A stretch of DNA of 64,000 nucleotides, from assembly GCA_965218775.1 (NCBI GenBank), contig CBDCLS010000006.1, forward strand, positions 620,001-684,000. Reading direction: 5' to 3'. Source of the stretch: CAUZIZ01 sp965218775. Its GTDB lineage: Bacteria; Acidobacteriota; UBA6911; RPQK01; JAJDTT01. The notes under the pieces were generated by a model. That model was not told the DNA's origin. It saw nothing but the letters and a program-made list of their open reading frames with translations, and searched no databases. This document shows positions 1-8,749 of this stretch, in pieces. A program made the position numbers and the translations under genes. Within the stretch, counting starts at the first letter, position 1. Each line of letters begins with the position of its first letter.

Positions 1-2
1 GC

Positions 3-173
3 TCTCATGCCTTCCGTTATGGCTTCGCCACCCGGATGCTCGCTCAGGGGCAATCCCTCAAGACGATCGCCGATCTGCTGGGGCACCGTCACATCAACAG
101 CAGCTTCCTCTACACCAAAGTCGACCTGAGCCGGCTCCGAGACTTGCCCCTGCCCTGGCCGGAGGAGGTGTAA
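3..173 (+). CDS. Tyrosine recombinase, C-terminal part (first gene of a RIT trio)
   Basis: The frame is open from the window edge and ends in TAA at 171-173, giving the last 56 residues of a tyrosine (phage-type) integrase. The catalytic C-terminal signature is visible: H-A-F-R (the HxxR box), then LLGHRHINSS with the second conserved His, then the nucleophile Tyr in FLYTKV. Its stop is two bases before the ATG of the next recombinase, and a third recombinase follows. Three consecutive tyrosine recombinases in one orientation is the hallmark of RIT elements, so this is probably RitA. The N-terminal half lies outside the window. Confidence 0.85.
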   Translation, partial: SHAFRYGFATRMLAQGQSLKTIADLLGHRHINSSFLYTKVDLSRLRDLPLPWPEEV

Positions 174-175
174 TC

Positions 176-1153
176 ATGCCCCAGTCAAACTTTCTCAGCA
201 CGCTGGCCGAGCGCCTTGGTGCCTACGTCGAGTTTCGAACTCTGGGCGGCGTCGACGCCCGCGCTCAGATCCAACTGCTGCGACCTTTCGACCGCTTCCT
301 TCAGCAGGAAGGGTTTCAAGGGCCGTGGCCCACGCGCGATCTCCTGCAGCGCTATCTCAGCACGCTCGAGCCCCTGCACCCAGGCTCGCGCGGAAACCGC
401 CTGGCCGTCGTGCGCCAGTTCTGTCGCTACCTGCGTCAGTTTGAACCCGAAGCTTACCTCCCGCCACGCATCCGCTCCCTGGAGCGCCGGCCCCTACGGG
501 TTCCCCATATCTATACCCAAAGCGAGATCCAAGCGCTGCTACAGGCGGCGCGCCGTTTGGGGTCTTCGGGCTCGTTGCGACCCCAGACTTACTGGACTTT
601 CTTCGGACTGCTGTACACCACCGGGCTGCGTTGCGGCGAGGCCTTTGCCCTGAATCTAGGCGATCTTGATCTGCCGCAGCAGTTGCTTTACATCCACCGG
701 GGCAAGTTCGGCAAGTCGCGTCTGGTTCCCCTCTCGGCTTCCACCTCGCGGGTGCTGGGGCGCTACCGCAAGCAGCGTTGCCGAGCCTATCCGCGGGGAT
801 CAGACCGTCCCCTGTTCGTCACCCTCACCGGACACCGTCTGTATCATACCAACGCTGATTTTGCCCTCCGGCAATGTCTCAGCCGCTGCGGTTTGCGCGG
901 GGGAAAGGGGTGTCCCGGGCCCCGCCTCCATGACCTGCGTCACAGCTATGCCTCGACGCGCCTGCTCAGTTGGTATCGGGAGGGCAAAGACCCGCAGGCG
1001 CTGTTGCCGCTTCTGGCCACTTATCTGGGCCATGTTAGCGTCACCTCGACTCAAGTCTACCTCCGAGCTACGGCGGAGTTACTCGAGCAGGCCCAAGAGC
1101 GTTTCCGGGCGAACTTTCGCCAAAACATCTTGCCGAAGGGAGAAGCACCATGA
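176..1153 (+). CDS. Tyrosine recombinase (second gene of a RIT trio, RitB-like)
   Basis: 325 aa, a full-length tyrosine recombinase that cuts and rejoins DNA through a 3'-phosphotyrosine intermediate. Residues ~1-100 form the core-binding SAM-like domain; the catalytic domain follows with Arg in TTGLRCGEAF (~150), Lys in GKFGKSRLVPL (~178), HDLRHSYAS (~254), LGHVSVTS and the Tyr in TQVYLRA (~296). All catalytic residues are present, so it appears functional. It starts two bases after the previous recombinase and overlaps the next by four bases (ATGA), so the three are probably translationally coupled. Confidence 0.9.
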   Translation: MPQSNFLSTLAERLGAYVEFRTLGGVDARAQIQLLRPFDRFLQQEGFQGPWPTRDLLQRYLSTLEPLHPGSRGNRLAVVRQFCRYLRQFEPEAYLPPRIRSLERRPLRVPHIYTQSEIQALLQAARRLGSSGSLRPQTYWTFFGLLYTTGLRCGEAFALNLGDLDLPQQLLYIHRGKFGKSRLVPLSASTSRVLGRYRKQRCRAYPRGSDRPLFVTLTGHRLYHTNADFALRQCLSRCGLRGGKGCPGPRLHDLRHSYASTRLLSWYREGKDPQALLPLLATYLGHVSVTSTQVYLRATAELLEQAQERFRANFRQNILPKGEAP

Positions 1154-2223
1154 ACGCCACCCACCTGATCGCCCGTTTCGTCGAGGGATTTTTCCACGAC
1201 TACCTCGCCGGACAAAGGGGGCTGAGTCGCAATACCATTGTTAGTTACCGGGACGCTCTGAAGCTCTTTCTCCGCTTTGCCCGTGAGCGTCTGGGCAAAC
1301 CCGTCGATAAGCTCACCGTCGAGGACGTCGACCACCAAGTGGTCACCGCCTTTCTGGAGCACCTCGAAGTCTCCCGAGGCAATAGCCCTCGAACGCGCAA
1401 CAACCGGCTGGCTGCCCTGCATAGTTTCTTCCGCTATGTGGGCGAACAAGAGCCGTTGCTCTTGGGCCGCTCTCAGCGCATCTGCGCCATTCCCCTGAAG
1501 CGGACCGAGCACCGAACTATCGACTATCTCGAGGATCAGGAGCTGCGGGCTCTGCTCGAGAGCGTCGATCAGAGCTCGCGAAACGGCCGGCGAGATTATG
1601 CCCTGCTCCTGTTTCTGTACAACACCGGTGCCCGGGTTCAAGAAGCGGTCGACCTCGAGCGGACCGACTTACGTCTGGAGGCCCCGTTCCAGGTCCGCCT
1701 CACCGGCAAAGGCAACAAAGAGCGCGTCTGCCCGCTCTGGCCCGAGACGGTGGCCGCCTTGCAAACCTATCTGGGGGGCCGAGATCCCGATCCCGCGGAC
1801 GTGCCCTCTGTTTTTGTCAATGCCCAGGGCCGGCCGATTACCCGTTTTGGGATTCGCTATATTGTGCGTCGACACGGAGCCCAAGCGGCACAGAGCTGTC
1901 CTTCGATCCAAGCCAAGCGCCTCAGTCCTCACCTGCTGAGACACTCGACGGCGATGCACCTTCTACAGTCGGGCAACGATCTCAGTGTCGTCAAGGACTG
2001 GATGGGTCATGCGGATCTGAACACCACTCACGGCTATGTGGAGATCGACATGAAGATGAAACGCAAAGCGCTGCAGGCCGCCGAAGCCCCTCACGTCAAA
2101 ACGCCGGCCAGCCGCCGTTCCAAATGGCTCCAGCCGGGCATCCTCCAATGGCTCGATGAACTCTCAAAGGAGGCCAGTATTATGTGCAGTACTGCACCGA
2201 CCTCGGCTACCGTCAAAGGTTGA
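1150..2223 (+). CDS. Tyrosine recombinase (third gene of a RIT trio, RitC-like)
   Basis: 357 aa tyrosine recombinase. An N-terminal SAM-like core-binding domain (~10-110) is followed by the catalytic domain with Arg in NTGARVQEAVDL, Lys in TGKGNKERVCPLW, HLLRHSTAMHLL, GHADLNTTHGYV with the nucleophile Tyr. The ATG overlaps the stop of the upstream recombinase (ATGA). The last ~40 residues run past the catalytic Tyr and include a 14 bp DNA palindrome at 2184-2197. Behind the stop lies the palindromic element end (2292-2311). This is the last gene of the RIT unit. Confidence 0.9.
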   Translation: MNATHLIARFVEGFFHDYLAGQRGLSRNTIVSYRDALKLFLRFARERLGKPVDKLTVEDVDHQVVTAFLEHLEVSRGNSPRTRNNRLAALHSFFRYVGEQEPLLLGRSQRICAIPLKRTEHRTIDYLEDQELRALLESVDQSSRNGRRDYALLLFLYNTGARVQEAVDLERTDLRLEAPFQVRLTGKGNKERVCPLWPETVAALQTYLGGRDPDPADVPSVFVNAQGRPITRFGIRYIVRRHGAQAAQSCPSIQAKRLSPHLLRHSTAMHLLQSGNDLSVVKDWMGHADLNTTHGYVEIDMKMKRKALQAAEAPHVKTPASRRSKWLQPGILQWLDELSKEASIMCSTAPTSATVKG

Positions 2224-2371
2224 CTGATGGGCATCGTAGCGATCTCAGGGAGGACCTACTTCACATAACGCAACGCTTTACATGTCAAGTCTTATGTGGA
2301 GCTCCACATAAAGGATGATGTGTGATCAAGACGTTCGCGGACAAGAACACGCGTGGGCGTTGTCAAATTAG
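2224..2371. repeat. Right end of the RIT element with perfect palindrome
   Basis: Non-coding tail after the third recombinase. It holds a perfect 20 bp palindrome, TTATGTGGAGCTCCACATAA, at 2292-2311; its half-site CACATAA also occurs at 2261-2267. RIT elements end in inverted repeats with short internal repeats, so this is likely the recombinase-binding end. The other end is outside the window. A truncated GNAT frame begins immediately after, at about 2372, which I take as the approximate element boundary. Confidence 0.55.
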
Positions 2372-2602
2372 CGACTAGCGGTGCGGCCCGAAGCCGAAGG
2401 GCACGGAATCGGCGCCAGGCTGCTGGAGGCCACCGGCCAATGGGTGTTCGACGAGGGTCATGAGCAAATCTGGCTGACATCCAACCCCGACCCCGGCGTT
2501 CGCGCGCACGGCTTTTATCGAAGCCAGGGCTGGCAGCCCGATGGACGTGTCATTCGAAAAGATGAAGTACTCGTGCTGGACAAGGCTGGCAATCCCGGCT
2601 GA
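2372..2602 (+). pseudogene. GNAT N-acetyltransferase, C-terminal fragment
   Basis: The frame opens after an in-frame TAG at 2369-2371 and encodes RLAVRPEAEGHGIGARLLEA, the acetyl-CoA binding motif A of GNAT acetyltransferases (R-x-x-G-x-G), followed by FYRSQGW, the motif B tail. About 75 residues remain of a family usually 140-180 aa long; the N-terminal half is missing. The frame starts where the RIT element tail ends, so insertion or recombination there probably removed the 5' half. A GTG at 2381 could start translation, but a functional product is unlikely. The MFS gene begins 19 bases downstream. Confidence 0.7.
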
Positions 2603-2621
2603 ATTCGTGTTTGCTTGAAGC

Positions 2622-3893
2622 ATGACCGATTCCGCTGCAGGCGGGACCACGCGGTTCCGCCACTACCTCACCATCGTGGCGTTGATCATGGCAGGGGAAG
2701 CGGTGTTCTTCCTGCCTTACCTCACGGTCCGGCTGTTCCGGCCGACAGTCCTGCTGGTTTTCGAAATCACCAACCTGGAACTGGGGATCGCCTTTTCGCT
2801 CTACGGCGCCGTGGCCATGGTTTCCTATGCGCTGGGTGGCCCCCTGGCCGACCGTTACGCGGCCCGCACGCTGATGAGTGTTGCCCTGGCGGTCACCGCA
2901 CTGGGCGGGCTGTACATGGCAACCATCCCGTCACTGCAGATGCTGACCCTGCTGTACGGCTTTTGGGGCCTGACATCCATCCTGTTATTCTGGGCAGCCC
3001 TGCTGCGCGCCACTCGCGAATGGGGAGGTGAAGCAAACCTTGGAGGCGCCTTCGGCCTCCTGGACGGCGGCCGTGGGCTGTTTGCGGCACTGATGGGCGT
3101 GTTTGGCTATGCCCTGTTTTCTTCCCTGTTGCCGGAAGACTTGTCCACTGCGACATTCGAGCATCGCACACAGGCGGTTCGCCAGGTGATATTGCTGTTG
3201 ACCAGCGCCACTTTCGCGGTTTCGCTGCTGGTCTGGTTCTCGTTGCCGTCCGGAATTGCCAGTAACGGCGGTGACTCGCGCAGCATTTCGCTGGGCGGCA
3301 TTACCCGCGTGTTGCGTATGCCCGCCGTGTGGCTGCAGGCATTGATCATTCTCTGCGCCTACGTGAGTTACAAGTCCCTCGACAACTTTGCCCTTTATGC
3401 CCATCAGGTCATGGGCTTTGACGAAGTACGGTCGGCGGGCGTGATGTCGGGGGTGATGTGGCTGAGACCGGTGGCCTGCATCGTAGCAGGGTTGCTCGCT
3501 GACCGAACCAGCACCATCAGCATGACCCTGTTGTGTTTTCTCCTGGTTATGGCAGGCAGCGCGGCGTTGGCTTCTGGCCTGGTGCAGCTGGCGCCGGCCG
3601 TGTTTTTCCTTGTGTCACTGTCCAGCGCAGCGGTGGGAATTTACGCCCTGCGTGGCCTGTACTTCGCCATCATGGGCCGCGCCAGGATACCGCTGGCCTA
3701 CACCGGCGCCGCGGTGGGTATCGTGTCCACGATAGGTTACACGCCGGACATTTTCATGGGGCCGCTGATGGGCTACCTGCTCGATTCCGCGCCCGGTGCA
3801 CCGGGCCATTTCCATTTTTTCTGGGCGGTTTCCGGCTTTTCGCTCTTTGGGCTGCTCGCCACGGGCGTGTTCGCAAAGATCACCAACCGTTGA
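2622..3893 (+). CDS. MFS transporter
   Basis: 423 aa, strongly hydrophobic, with about 12 predicted membrane segments. The loop between helices 2 and 3 carries a motif resembling the MFS signature (GGPLADRYAARTLM, ~68-81), placing it in the major facilitator superfamily of inner-membrane secondary carriers. The substrate cannot be read from the sequence. It follows a GNAT remnant with a 19-base gap, which may once have been its operon partner. No strong Shine-Dalgarno sequence precedes the ATG. It is intact, unlike its neighbours. Confidence 0.85.
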   Translation: MTDSAAGGTTRFRHYLTIVALIMAGEAVFFLPYLTVRLFRPTVLLVFEITNLELGIAFSLYGAVAMVSYALGGPLADRYAARTLMSVALAVTALGGLYMATIPSLQMLTLLYGFWGLTSILLFWAALLRATREWGGEANLGGAFGLLDGGRGLFAALMGVFGYALFSSLLPEDLSTATFEHRTQAVRQVILLLTSATFAVSLLVWFSLPSGIASNGGDSRSISLGGITRVLRMPAVWLQALIILCAYVSYKSLDNFALYAHQVMGFDEVRSAGVMSGVMWLRPVACIVAGLLADRTSTISMTLLCFLLVMAGSAALASGLVQLAPAVFFLVSLSSAAVGIYALRGLYFAIMGRARIPLAYTGAAVGIVSTIGYTPDIFMGPLMGYLLDSAPGAPGHFHFFWAVSGFSLFGLLATGVFAKITNR

Positions 3894-3918
3894 ATCCCGC
3901 CCGCCAATTGCAGCTTTT

Positions 3919-4134
3919 GCACCCGAATACACTATCCTGCGGATCCTTGAGTACGGAGACAGAGAGGCCGTCGACTGGCTCCGTGAAACCTTTTCGGGCG
4001 GCGAAATTGCTGAGGTGATCCGCAACGAGCGGCGACTGTCGCCGAGATCGGCTCACTTCTGGTCCCTCGTCTATGAGATTCCGAAGGAACAGGTGAGGGC
4101 GCTGCGTGGAGCGGTCGACCCACTCCCAAGCTAG
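3919..4134 (+). pseudogene. DUF6922-like protein, C-terminal fragment
   Basis: This frame encodes TILRILEYGDREAVDWL ... RRLSPRSAHFWSLVYEI, which resembles small DUF6922-type proteins that often sit beside toxin-antitoxin genes. The expected first ~20 residues and a start codon are missing; upstream the frame runs back into the MFS gene. About 70 residues remain. Family assignment is from memory of the RVLEYG/RLSPRSA.FW pattern and is moderate at best. Confidence 0.45.
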
Positions 4135-4283
4135 GATCACCACCCATGTCAACCCAGGGTCTTGTATCGCACCCGAGCTTGGCCGAGGCCTTGTCTGAAC
4201 CATGGACGGGCTCCAACCCTCCGATGGAAGGCGCCTGGGAGAAGAGCATTCCTCCATCAAGAGCCTGCGCCACGTTGTTCGAT

Positions 4284-5711
4284 CTATCTCTCCAGTACCA
4301 TGCCTTCCCGCTCGATCCGTTCGAACATCGTCTTGTAGGCCAACGAGCCGTCATTGTCCCAGTATTCCGTTGAGATGGGCCAGCTGTAGCTCATGGGACT
4401 CAGTCGGCGGGAAATGCGATCCGGCCTCACCATGAACAGAGAGCGCTTGGGATCCGCGATGTTGTACATCTTGGTTCCGTTCTTGAACCGAGACTTGATG
4501 ATCCAGCGCGGCTGCTCCGGAAGCTTGAGGTTCTTCTGTCGGTCTAGTGCCTGACGATCAAGCGTCACCCCCAGTCCGGGGGCCTCAGGCACACGAAGGA
4601 AACCATTGATAGGCTCCAGCCTTTCCTTCGCTACATCCGATTTCCAAGTCTCCGCATCGCAGAAAAAGTGGAAGTCCGCAGTAGGAAAGGCTGCCTGCAT
4701 GTGGGTCGTCATGGCCCGGGTGATGTGCCCCCCGACGTTTTGGATCATGAAGGAGGCATTGGCCGCTTCAAACAAGCCGGCACGACGCATCACCTGTCCG
4801 ATCTTGTAATGACCCATCATGTAGATGTCAGCGACGCCCATCAAAACTTCGTGGGTTTTTGCCATGGGGCTGGCATGTTGAACGATGGGAAGGCGTGATC
4901 GTTTCCGCAAACTGACATAGGCACTGATGTTTCGAACGTCGATCGGGTCCTCGAAGCAACCGACAATCCGGGAGGCTGAGAGTCTTTCCAGAAGATCGAC
5001 CATATGGTCGTCGGTCCCTCCTTGAGTGAAATCGAGATGGAGCTTGAAGCCGTCGGGTGCCACGCCTTCCATCGCCTCGATCTGGTCGAACAGGTTCTCA
5101 AAGGGAGAAGGATGAAACTTCATCCAGGTGTAGCCCTGGGTGGAGTACCTCTGAACGGCCTCCGCCATCCTGGAGGGATGTGTGGAGACGGTCCAGCTTC
5201 CCACCGGGACCCAGGAGCGACGTTTCTGGCCAAAGAGCTTGTAGACAGGCACACCCGCTGCTTTGCCCATCAGATCGTACATGGCCATGGCCAGAGGCAG
5301 AGAGGTCTCGTCTCCAACCCAATCAAAGGGGTTGGTATCTATATATTTGTCCAGGACCTCCTTTGACTCCCGGCGGCCTTCACCCAGACCCTGTAGTCCC
5401 GTGTTGGTATGGGCCACATACACGGTCCGTTTGGTGGGGCCGTAGTAGTGATTGAGTTGATACGCGATCCAATCCCGGTACTCTAGCATCACCTCATGGA
5501 CTTCAATATCGATGACCCTCAGAGGAGGCGCGGAAGTCTTCGTGGGCTCGGCTAGGGGTGCGGATGACCCTGCGGAGCCGACGGTGGGACTCAAGGCCGC
5601 TCCTGCAGCAAGTCCCAGGGATGAAGTCACGAAGGTGCGACGACTCGGTGCCTTTGCCCCTCTCTGCCCCAATGATTGCCTGCCAGTACCCAGCTGCTTC
5701 TGCTTCTTCAT
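4284..5711 (-). CDS. Tat-exported enolase-superfamily protein (mandelate racemase/muconate lactonizing type)
   Basis: 475 aa. Residues ~20-45 form a twin-arginine signal (SRRTFVTSSLGLAAGA). The rest has the capping domain and barrel of the enolase superfamily: VYKLFGQ near 140, WMKFHPSPF at the usual Lys strand, LHLDFTQGG (first metal Asp), GCFEDPID (second metal Glu), then VGGHITRAMTTH near the end. The third metal Glu is not obvious (strand reads LPIVQHAS) and the usual KxK is MKFH, so activity may be atypical. Family members typically dehydrate or epimerise sugar acids in the cytoplasm, so Tat export is unusual. Its start is two bases from the stop of the Asp-box gene upstream; it is the last gene of a three-gene operon. 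Confidence 0.8.
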   Translation of the reverse strand: MKKQKQLGTGRQSLGQRGAKAPSRRTFVTSSLGLAAGAALSPTVGSAGSSAPLAEPTKTSAPPLRVIDIEVHEVMLEYRDWIAYQLNHYYGPTKRTVYVAHTNTGLQGLGEGRRESKEVLDKYIDTNPFDWVGDETSLPLAMAMYDLMGKAAGVPVYKLFGQKRRSWVPVGSWTVSTHPSRMAEAVQRYSTQGYTWMKFHPSPFENLFDQIEAMEGVAPDGFKLHLDFTQGGTDDHMVDLLERLSASRIVGCFEDPIDVRNISAYVSLRKRSRLPIVQHASPMAKTHEVLMGVADIYMMGHYKIGQVMRRAGLFEAANASFMIQNVGGHITRAMTTHMQAAFPTADFHFFCDAETWKSDVAKERLEPINGFLRVPEAPGLGVTLDRQALDRQKNLKLPEQPRWIIKSRFKNGTKMYNIADPKRSLFMVRPDRISRRLSPMSYSWPISTEYWDNDGSLAYKTMFERIEREGMVLER

Positions 5712-5713
5712 TG

Positions 5714-7000
5714 TCAGGCTCCTGGCTCCGATTCAGGCGCGTTCTCCAGATGCCAGAACAGCGCCCGTATCCCCAGCCAGGGGCAATCCCCCGGTTGATT
5801 CCCCTGGACACAAGGACTCTTGGGATCCTCGTAGTATCGCTTCAGCGACTCCTCCTCCCAGTAGGCATAGACCGTCAGGAAATGGTTGGGAGACAGCTCA
5901 AGCATGGGAGCGGTGAAGGAAACGGTAGGAGGGGGACTGAGGAGCACAAACATTTTCGACTGATTCAGCAGCCGGGTTCCGCTTGGGGTTCCGTCCACCC
6001 AGCTCCGGCCGCCATCCAGGCTGATGCGAACGACCCGGCGCCCATCCTTCTGGCCCACGCCGGAGGCCACGACGACGGTATCGTCCTGGGTCCACAGGAT
6101 CGTGGCCCGGTGGCTGTAGTAACCCAGATAGCTGCTGGGCACTTCGCGAAAGGAGCGGCCACCGTCGGTCGACTCCAGCAGTAGAGCACCTTTCCAGGGC
6201 CAGGCGGTTCCCCGCGGCACTCCAGCCGCCTTCTCCTCCTCCGCCGCGTCCTGGCCCCTCAGGGGTGGGCGCTGCTTTCGCGTCACCGCCAGGATGTGGT
6301 CGGGGTCGTTGGGATCCACCGCATAGCCGGTCTCGGCAACATGCTGGTGCACTTCGGTGGGATCTCCCCAGGTGATGCCTCCATCGCGGGAGCGAATGAG
6401 CGTCTCGTGGAAGCCTGGCCGGGACTGGTCTTCCTGCTGGTAGTCCGCATGATCCTCGTAGCGTAGGCCGACACCCAGCACCATGGCGGCGTCGGGGCGC
6501 TGGAAAAAGGTGTTGTAGTCGTTGTAGCAGAAGGTATACGGCTGCTCGGGAGCGCCCGGAGCCAGATTGGCATAGTCGATCGAGCTGGTGCTCCAGGCGC
6601 GCGCAGTGTCCTCCGAAACCGACACGAACAGGTCTTTGCCGCCGGGGGATTGGTGCATCAACCACAGACGCCCGTCGCGGCTCACGCCCAGGCCGTGCAG
6701 GGTCTGTTTGTCTGGTGCTTGAGTAAAATCCACCGGCAGTCTCGCCCAGGTCTCACCCCGGTCGAGGCTGGTGAGAAAGCCCTGGGTCTGAGTCCTCAGG
6801 AAAATCTTGCCCTCGGGATGGCGCACCATGCCCAGCATCTCGTGGGTCAGACCGGTTTCCGGGCTCGGATCGACCACGCTCACCTGCTTGTCGATCTTGA
6901 CCGTGACCCGTTCTGGGTCGAGCCCCTCCTGAGACGGTGTCGGGGCGCAGCCTATCAAGGCAAGAAGTGGCAGTATTCCACTGATTATACGAGATCTCAT
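5714..7000 (-). CDS. Asp-box (sialidase-like) lipoprotein
   Basis: 428 aa from the ATG at 7000, chosen because GGAGGG lies about 7 bases upstream; a longer frame to 7090 lacks such a site. A lipoprotein signal (ILPLLALIGCAPT) precedes a six-bladed sialidase-like propeller with Asp-box type repeats (SxDxGxTW): SLDRGETW, SRDGGITW, STDGGRSF, SLDGGRSW. It is paralogous to the proteins at 15907, 34920 and 41211, sharing the LGMVRHPEGKIFLRTQ opening and a FWHLEN ending. The classical sialidase Arg triad is not evident, so substrate is unknown. It lies 82 bases after the propeller gene and 2 bases before the enolase-superfamily gene. Confidence 0.8.
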   Translation of the reverse strand: MRSRIISGILPLLALIGCAPTPSQEGLDPERVTVKIDKQVSVVDPSPETGLTHEMLGMVRHPEGKIFLRTQTQGFLTSLDRGETWARLPVDFTQAPDKQTLHGLGVSRDGRLWLMHQSPGGKDLFVSVSEDTARAWSTSSIDYANLAPGAPEQPYTFCYNDYNTFFQRPDAAMVLGVGLRYEDHADYQQEDQSRPGFHETLIRSRDGGITWGDPTEVHQHVAETGYAVDPNDPDHILAVTRKQRPPLRGQDAAEEEKAAGVPRGTAWPWKGALLLESTDGGRSFREVPSSYLGYYSHRATILWTQDDTVVVASGVGQKDGRRVVRISLDGGRSWVDGTPSGTRLLNQSKMFVLLSPPPTVSFTAPMLELSPNHFLTVYAYWEEESLKRYYEDPKSPCVQGNQPGDCPWLGIRALFWHLENAPESEPGA

Positions 7001-7082
7001 GGCACCCTCCATCCTTACGAAAGCCCGCGGCCGGGCGGCCGTCACATAGCCGTAGCCAGGGGGTCCCCAGCACCTCCCGGTG

Positions 7083-8618
7083 TCAGTCACCTGGAAATCC
7101 GAACGAGAAGATCCTGGCGTTCTCCAGATAGAACTTCAGCCTCACCGCCCGCCCCTCGAGAGCCTTCACGTCGCCCTTCCCTTTCCAGCTGACCGCGTGG
7201 TGAATAGCGTCGGATTGGAGGGGATCGCAGTCCCCTTTGTCGAAACCTGCAAAGGGGTTGCCGTCCTCATCGAGAATCTCAGCCAAGACCCGGCCCGATG
7301 CCGCATCGGCATTGATGACCAGCTTCCCTCCCCGGAAAGTGAACGCCCGGGTGGTCAGCGTTCCCTCCCGCCCTCCGGCATCGACGGAGACGAACCCGTC
7401 CAGACGCAGCTTTGCCAGCCCGATTCCGCTGCTGATCTCCGTAACTCCCTCCGGCAACTCCGAATTGTGATCGGCTCCCCATCCCGCGTAGTAAATCCAG
7501 ATTTCATCGCCCCTGACCAGCGGTCCTTGAACCGGCCAGATGAACCCCCAGTCGAAGTCGCCCGGCCGCTTCGAGGTGGGCAGAAACACTTCACGATTCC
7601 CCCCTCGATGCCAGTTCATGCCGTCCCGGCTGAAGGTCAACTGGACGGAACCGAGCGGACGCTCATAATCATAGCTGAACACGGTCATCAGCCCGATGCG
7701 CAGCACGTCATGGAGCATCACCTGCATGTTGTAGAACTGGTCCCGGTGCATCGGATCCTGGGTATCGGCTGCCACCACCGTCCGCATCGGCGTCCAGTGG
7801 ACGAAATCCTCGCTCTCGGCCTGACCGACCCGCCTCAGGCTGTGATTCTCGGGAACCCGATCCTTCTTGGGTCCACCCCAGAGCTTGCGGTAGACCTCCC
7901 GCGCCCAGGGGTCCGTGACCATCCCTTTGCGCACGTCCTTGATCATGCCGGTTCGGTCCCGGACGATGGCCACGTACTTGCCGAGTCGATCATCCCAATA
8001 GGGAACCGGCTGGCTGTCGTGTCCCGGGGGATGGAAGATGACCTTCTTCCCCTCGTTGTGGTCCGTCCAGTGCAAACCGTCGGCTGAGTAGGCGGCCCGA
8101 ACACCTTGGTAGAGCATCTTGAATCGTCTGGCGGGATCGGTCTCATGGGGGTCGATGAATACGCCCGTCTCGAGCGCGTCCCCATGCAGAATGATGTTAT
8201 TGTCTCTGGTTCCCTTGTACTCGACGATCCCCAGGGACGGCTTCACCCACTTGATGCCGTCGCTGCTGGTAGCATAGGCGAGGAGCTGCGATTGCTCTTT
8301 CGCCCCCCAAAGGCTGTACCACATTTTGTACAGACCGTCCTTGTCGTCGAAGAGGATGGTGGTGAAGCAGAAGAGCATTCCTGCTTCCCAGGATGGATCG
8401 CCCTTCGGCACCATGGGGAGCACGGGGTTGGCCTTGTATTTGGCCGGCTGATTCAATTTCCGAGAGATGCCGTCGAGCGATTCGACGATGTAGTCATCGA
8501 CGAAGAGCTGTCTGTCATGTCCGATGTCCAGGGGAAAGCTAGCCGAAGCCGGGGCGAGACCCGCAGCGGCGAGCCCCAGCATGATGAGCCAGATGTTGAG
8601 TCCGACTGACGAGCGCAT
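7083..8618 (-). CDS. Secreted GH32/GH43-like propeller protein (LFVDDYIVE family)
   Basis: 511 aa with a signal peptide (IWLIMLGLAAAGLAPASA). Mature protein opens with RQLFVDDYIVESLDG, then a propeller fold with repeated GLYKMWYS and SSDGIKWVKPSLG motifs resembling GH32/GH43-type glycosidases, and ends in a beta-sandwich (DGFVSVDAGGREGTLTTRAF ... RAVRLKFYLENARIFSFGF). At least seven copies or remnants occur in this window. The reaction is unknown; a glycosidase or glycan-binding role is inference from fold-like repeats and context. It is the promoter-proximal gene of the 8618-4284 operon. Confidence 0.75.
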   Translation of the reverse strand: MRSSVGLNIWLIMLGLAAAGLAPASASFPLDIGHDRQLFVDDYIVESLDGISRKLNQPAKYKANPVLPMVPKGDPSWEAGMLFCFTTILFDDKDGLYKMWYSLWGAKEQSQLLAYATSSDGIKWVKPSLGIVEYKGTRDNNIILHGDALETGVFIDPHETDPARRFKMLYQGVRAAYSADGLHWTDHNEGKKVIFHPPGHDSQPVPYWDDRLGKYVAIVRDRTGMIKDVRKGMVTDPWAREVYRKLWGGPKKDRVPENHSLRRVGQAESEDFVHWTPMRTVVAADTQDPMHRDQFYNMQVMLHDVLRIGLMTVFSYDYERPLGSVQLTFSRDGMNWHRGGNREVFLPTSKRPGDFDWGFIWPVQGPLVRGDEIWIYYAGWGADHNSELPEGVTEISSGIGLAKLRLDGFVSVDAGGREGTLTTRAFTFRGGKLVINADAASGRVLAEILDEDGNPFAGFDKGDCDPLQSDAIHHAVSWKGKGDVKALEGRAVRLKFYLENARIFSFGFPGD

Positions 8619-8692
8619 GGGACTCTCCGTTACACTCAGGCCGGGTATAGTTAGAACATCAATGTAAACATACTATACCTATCGTACCTACA

Positions 8693-8714
8693 CGAGCGAC
8701 CTCATACCGCCGAG
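8693..8714. repeat. 22 bp intergenic motif, copy 1
   Basis: A 22 bp string (ending CTCATACCGCCGAG) recurs with a single mismatch at 40882-40903. Both copies sit in non-coding DNA upstream of minus-strand genes for exported proteins. It may be the edge of an older repeat or a regulatory site; nothing distinguishes these. Confidence 0.35.
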
Positions 8715-8749
8715 AAACACCGACGTCTGCTGGAGTGTACCCTTTCCAG

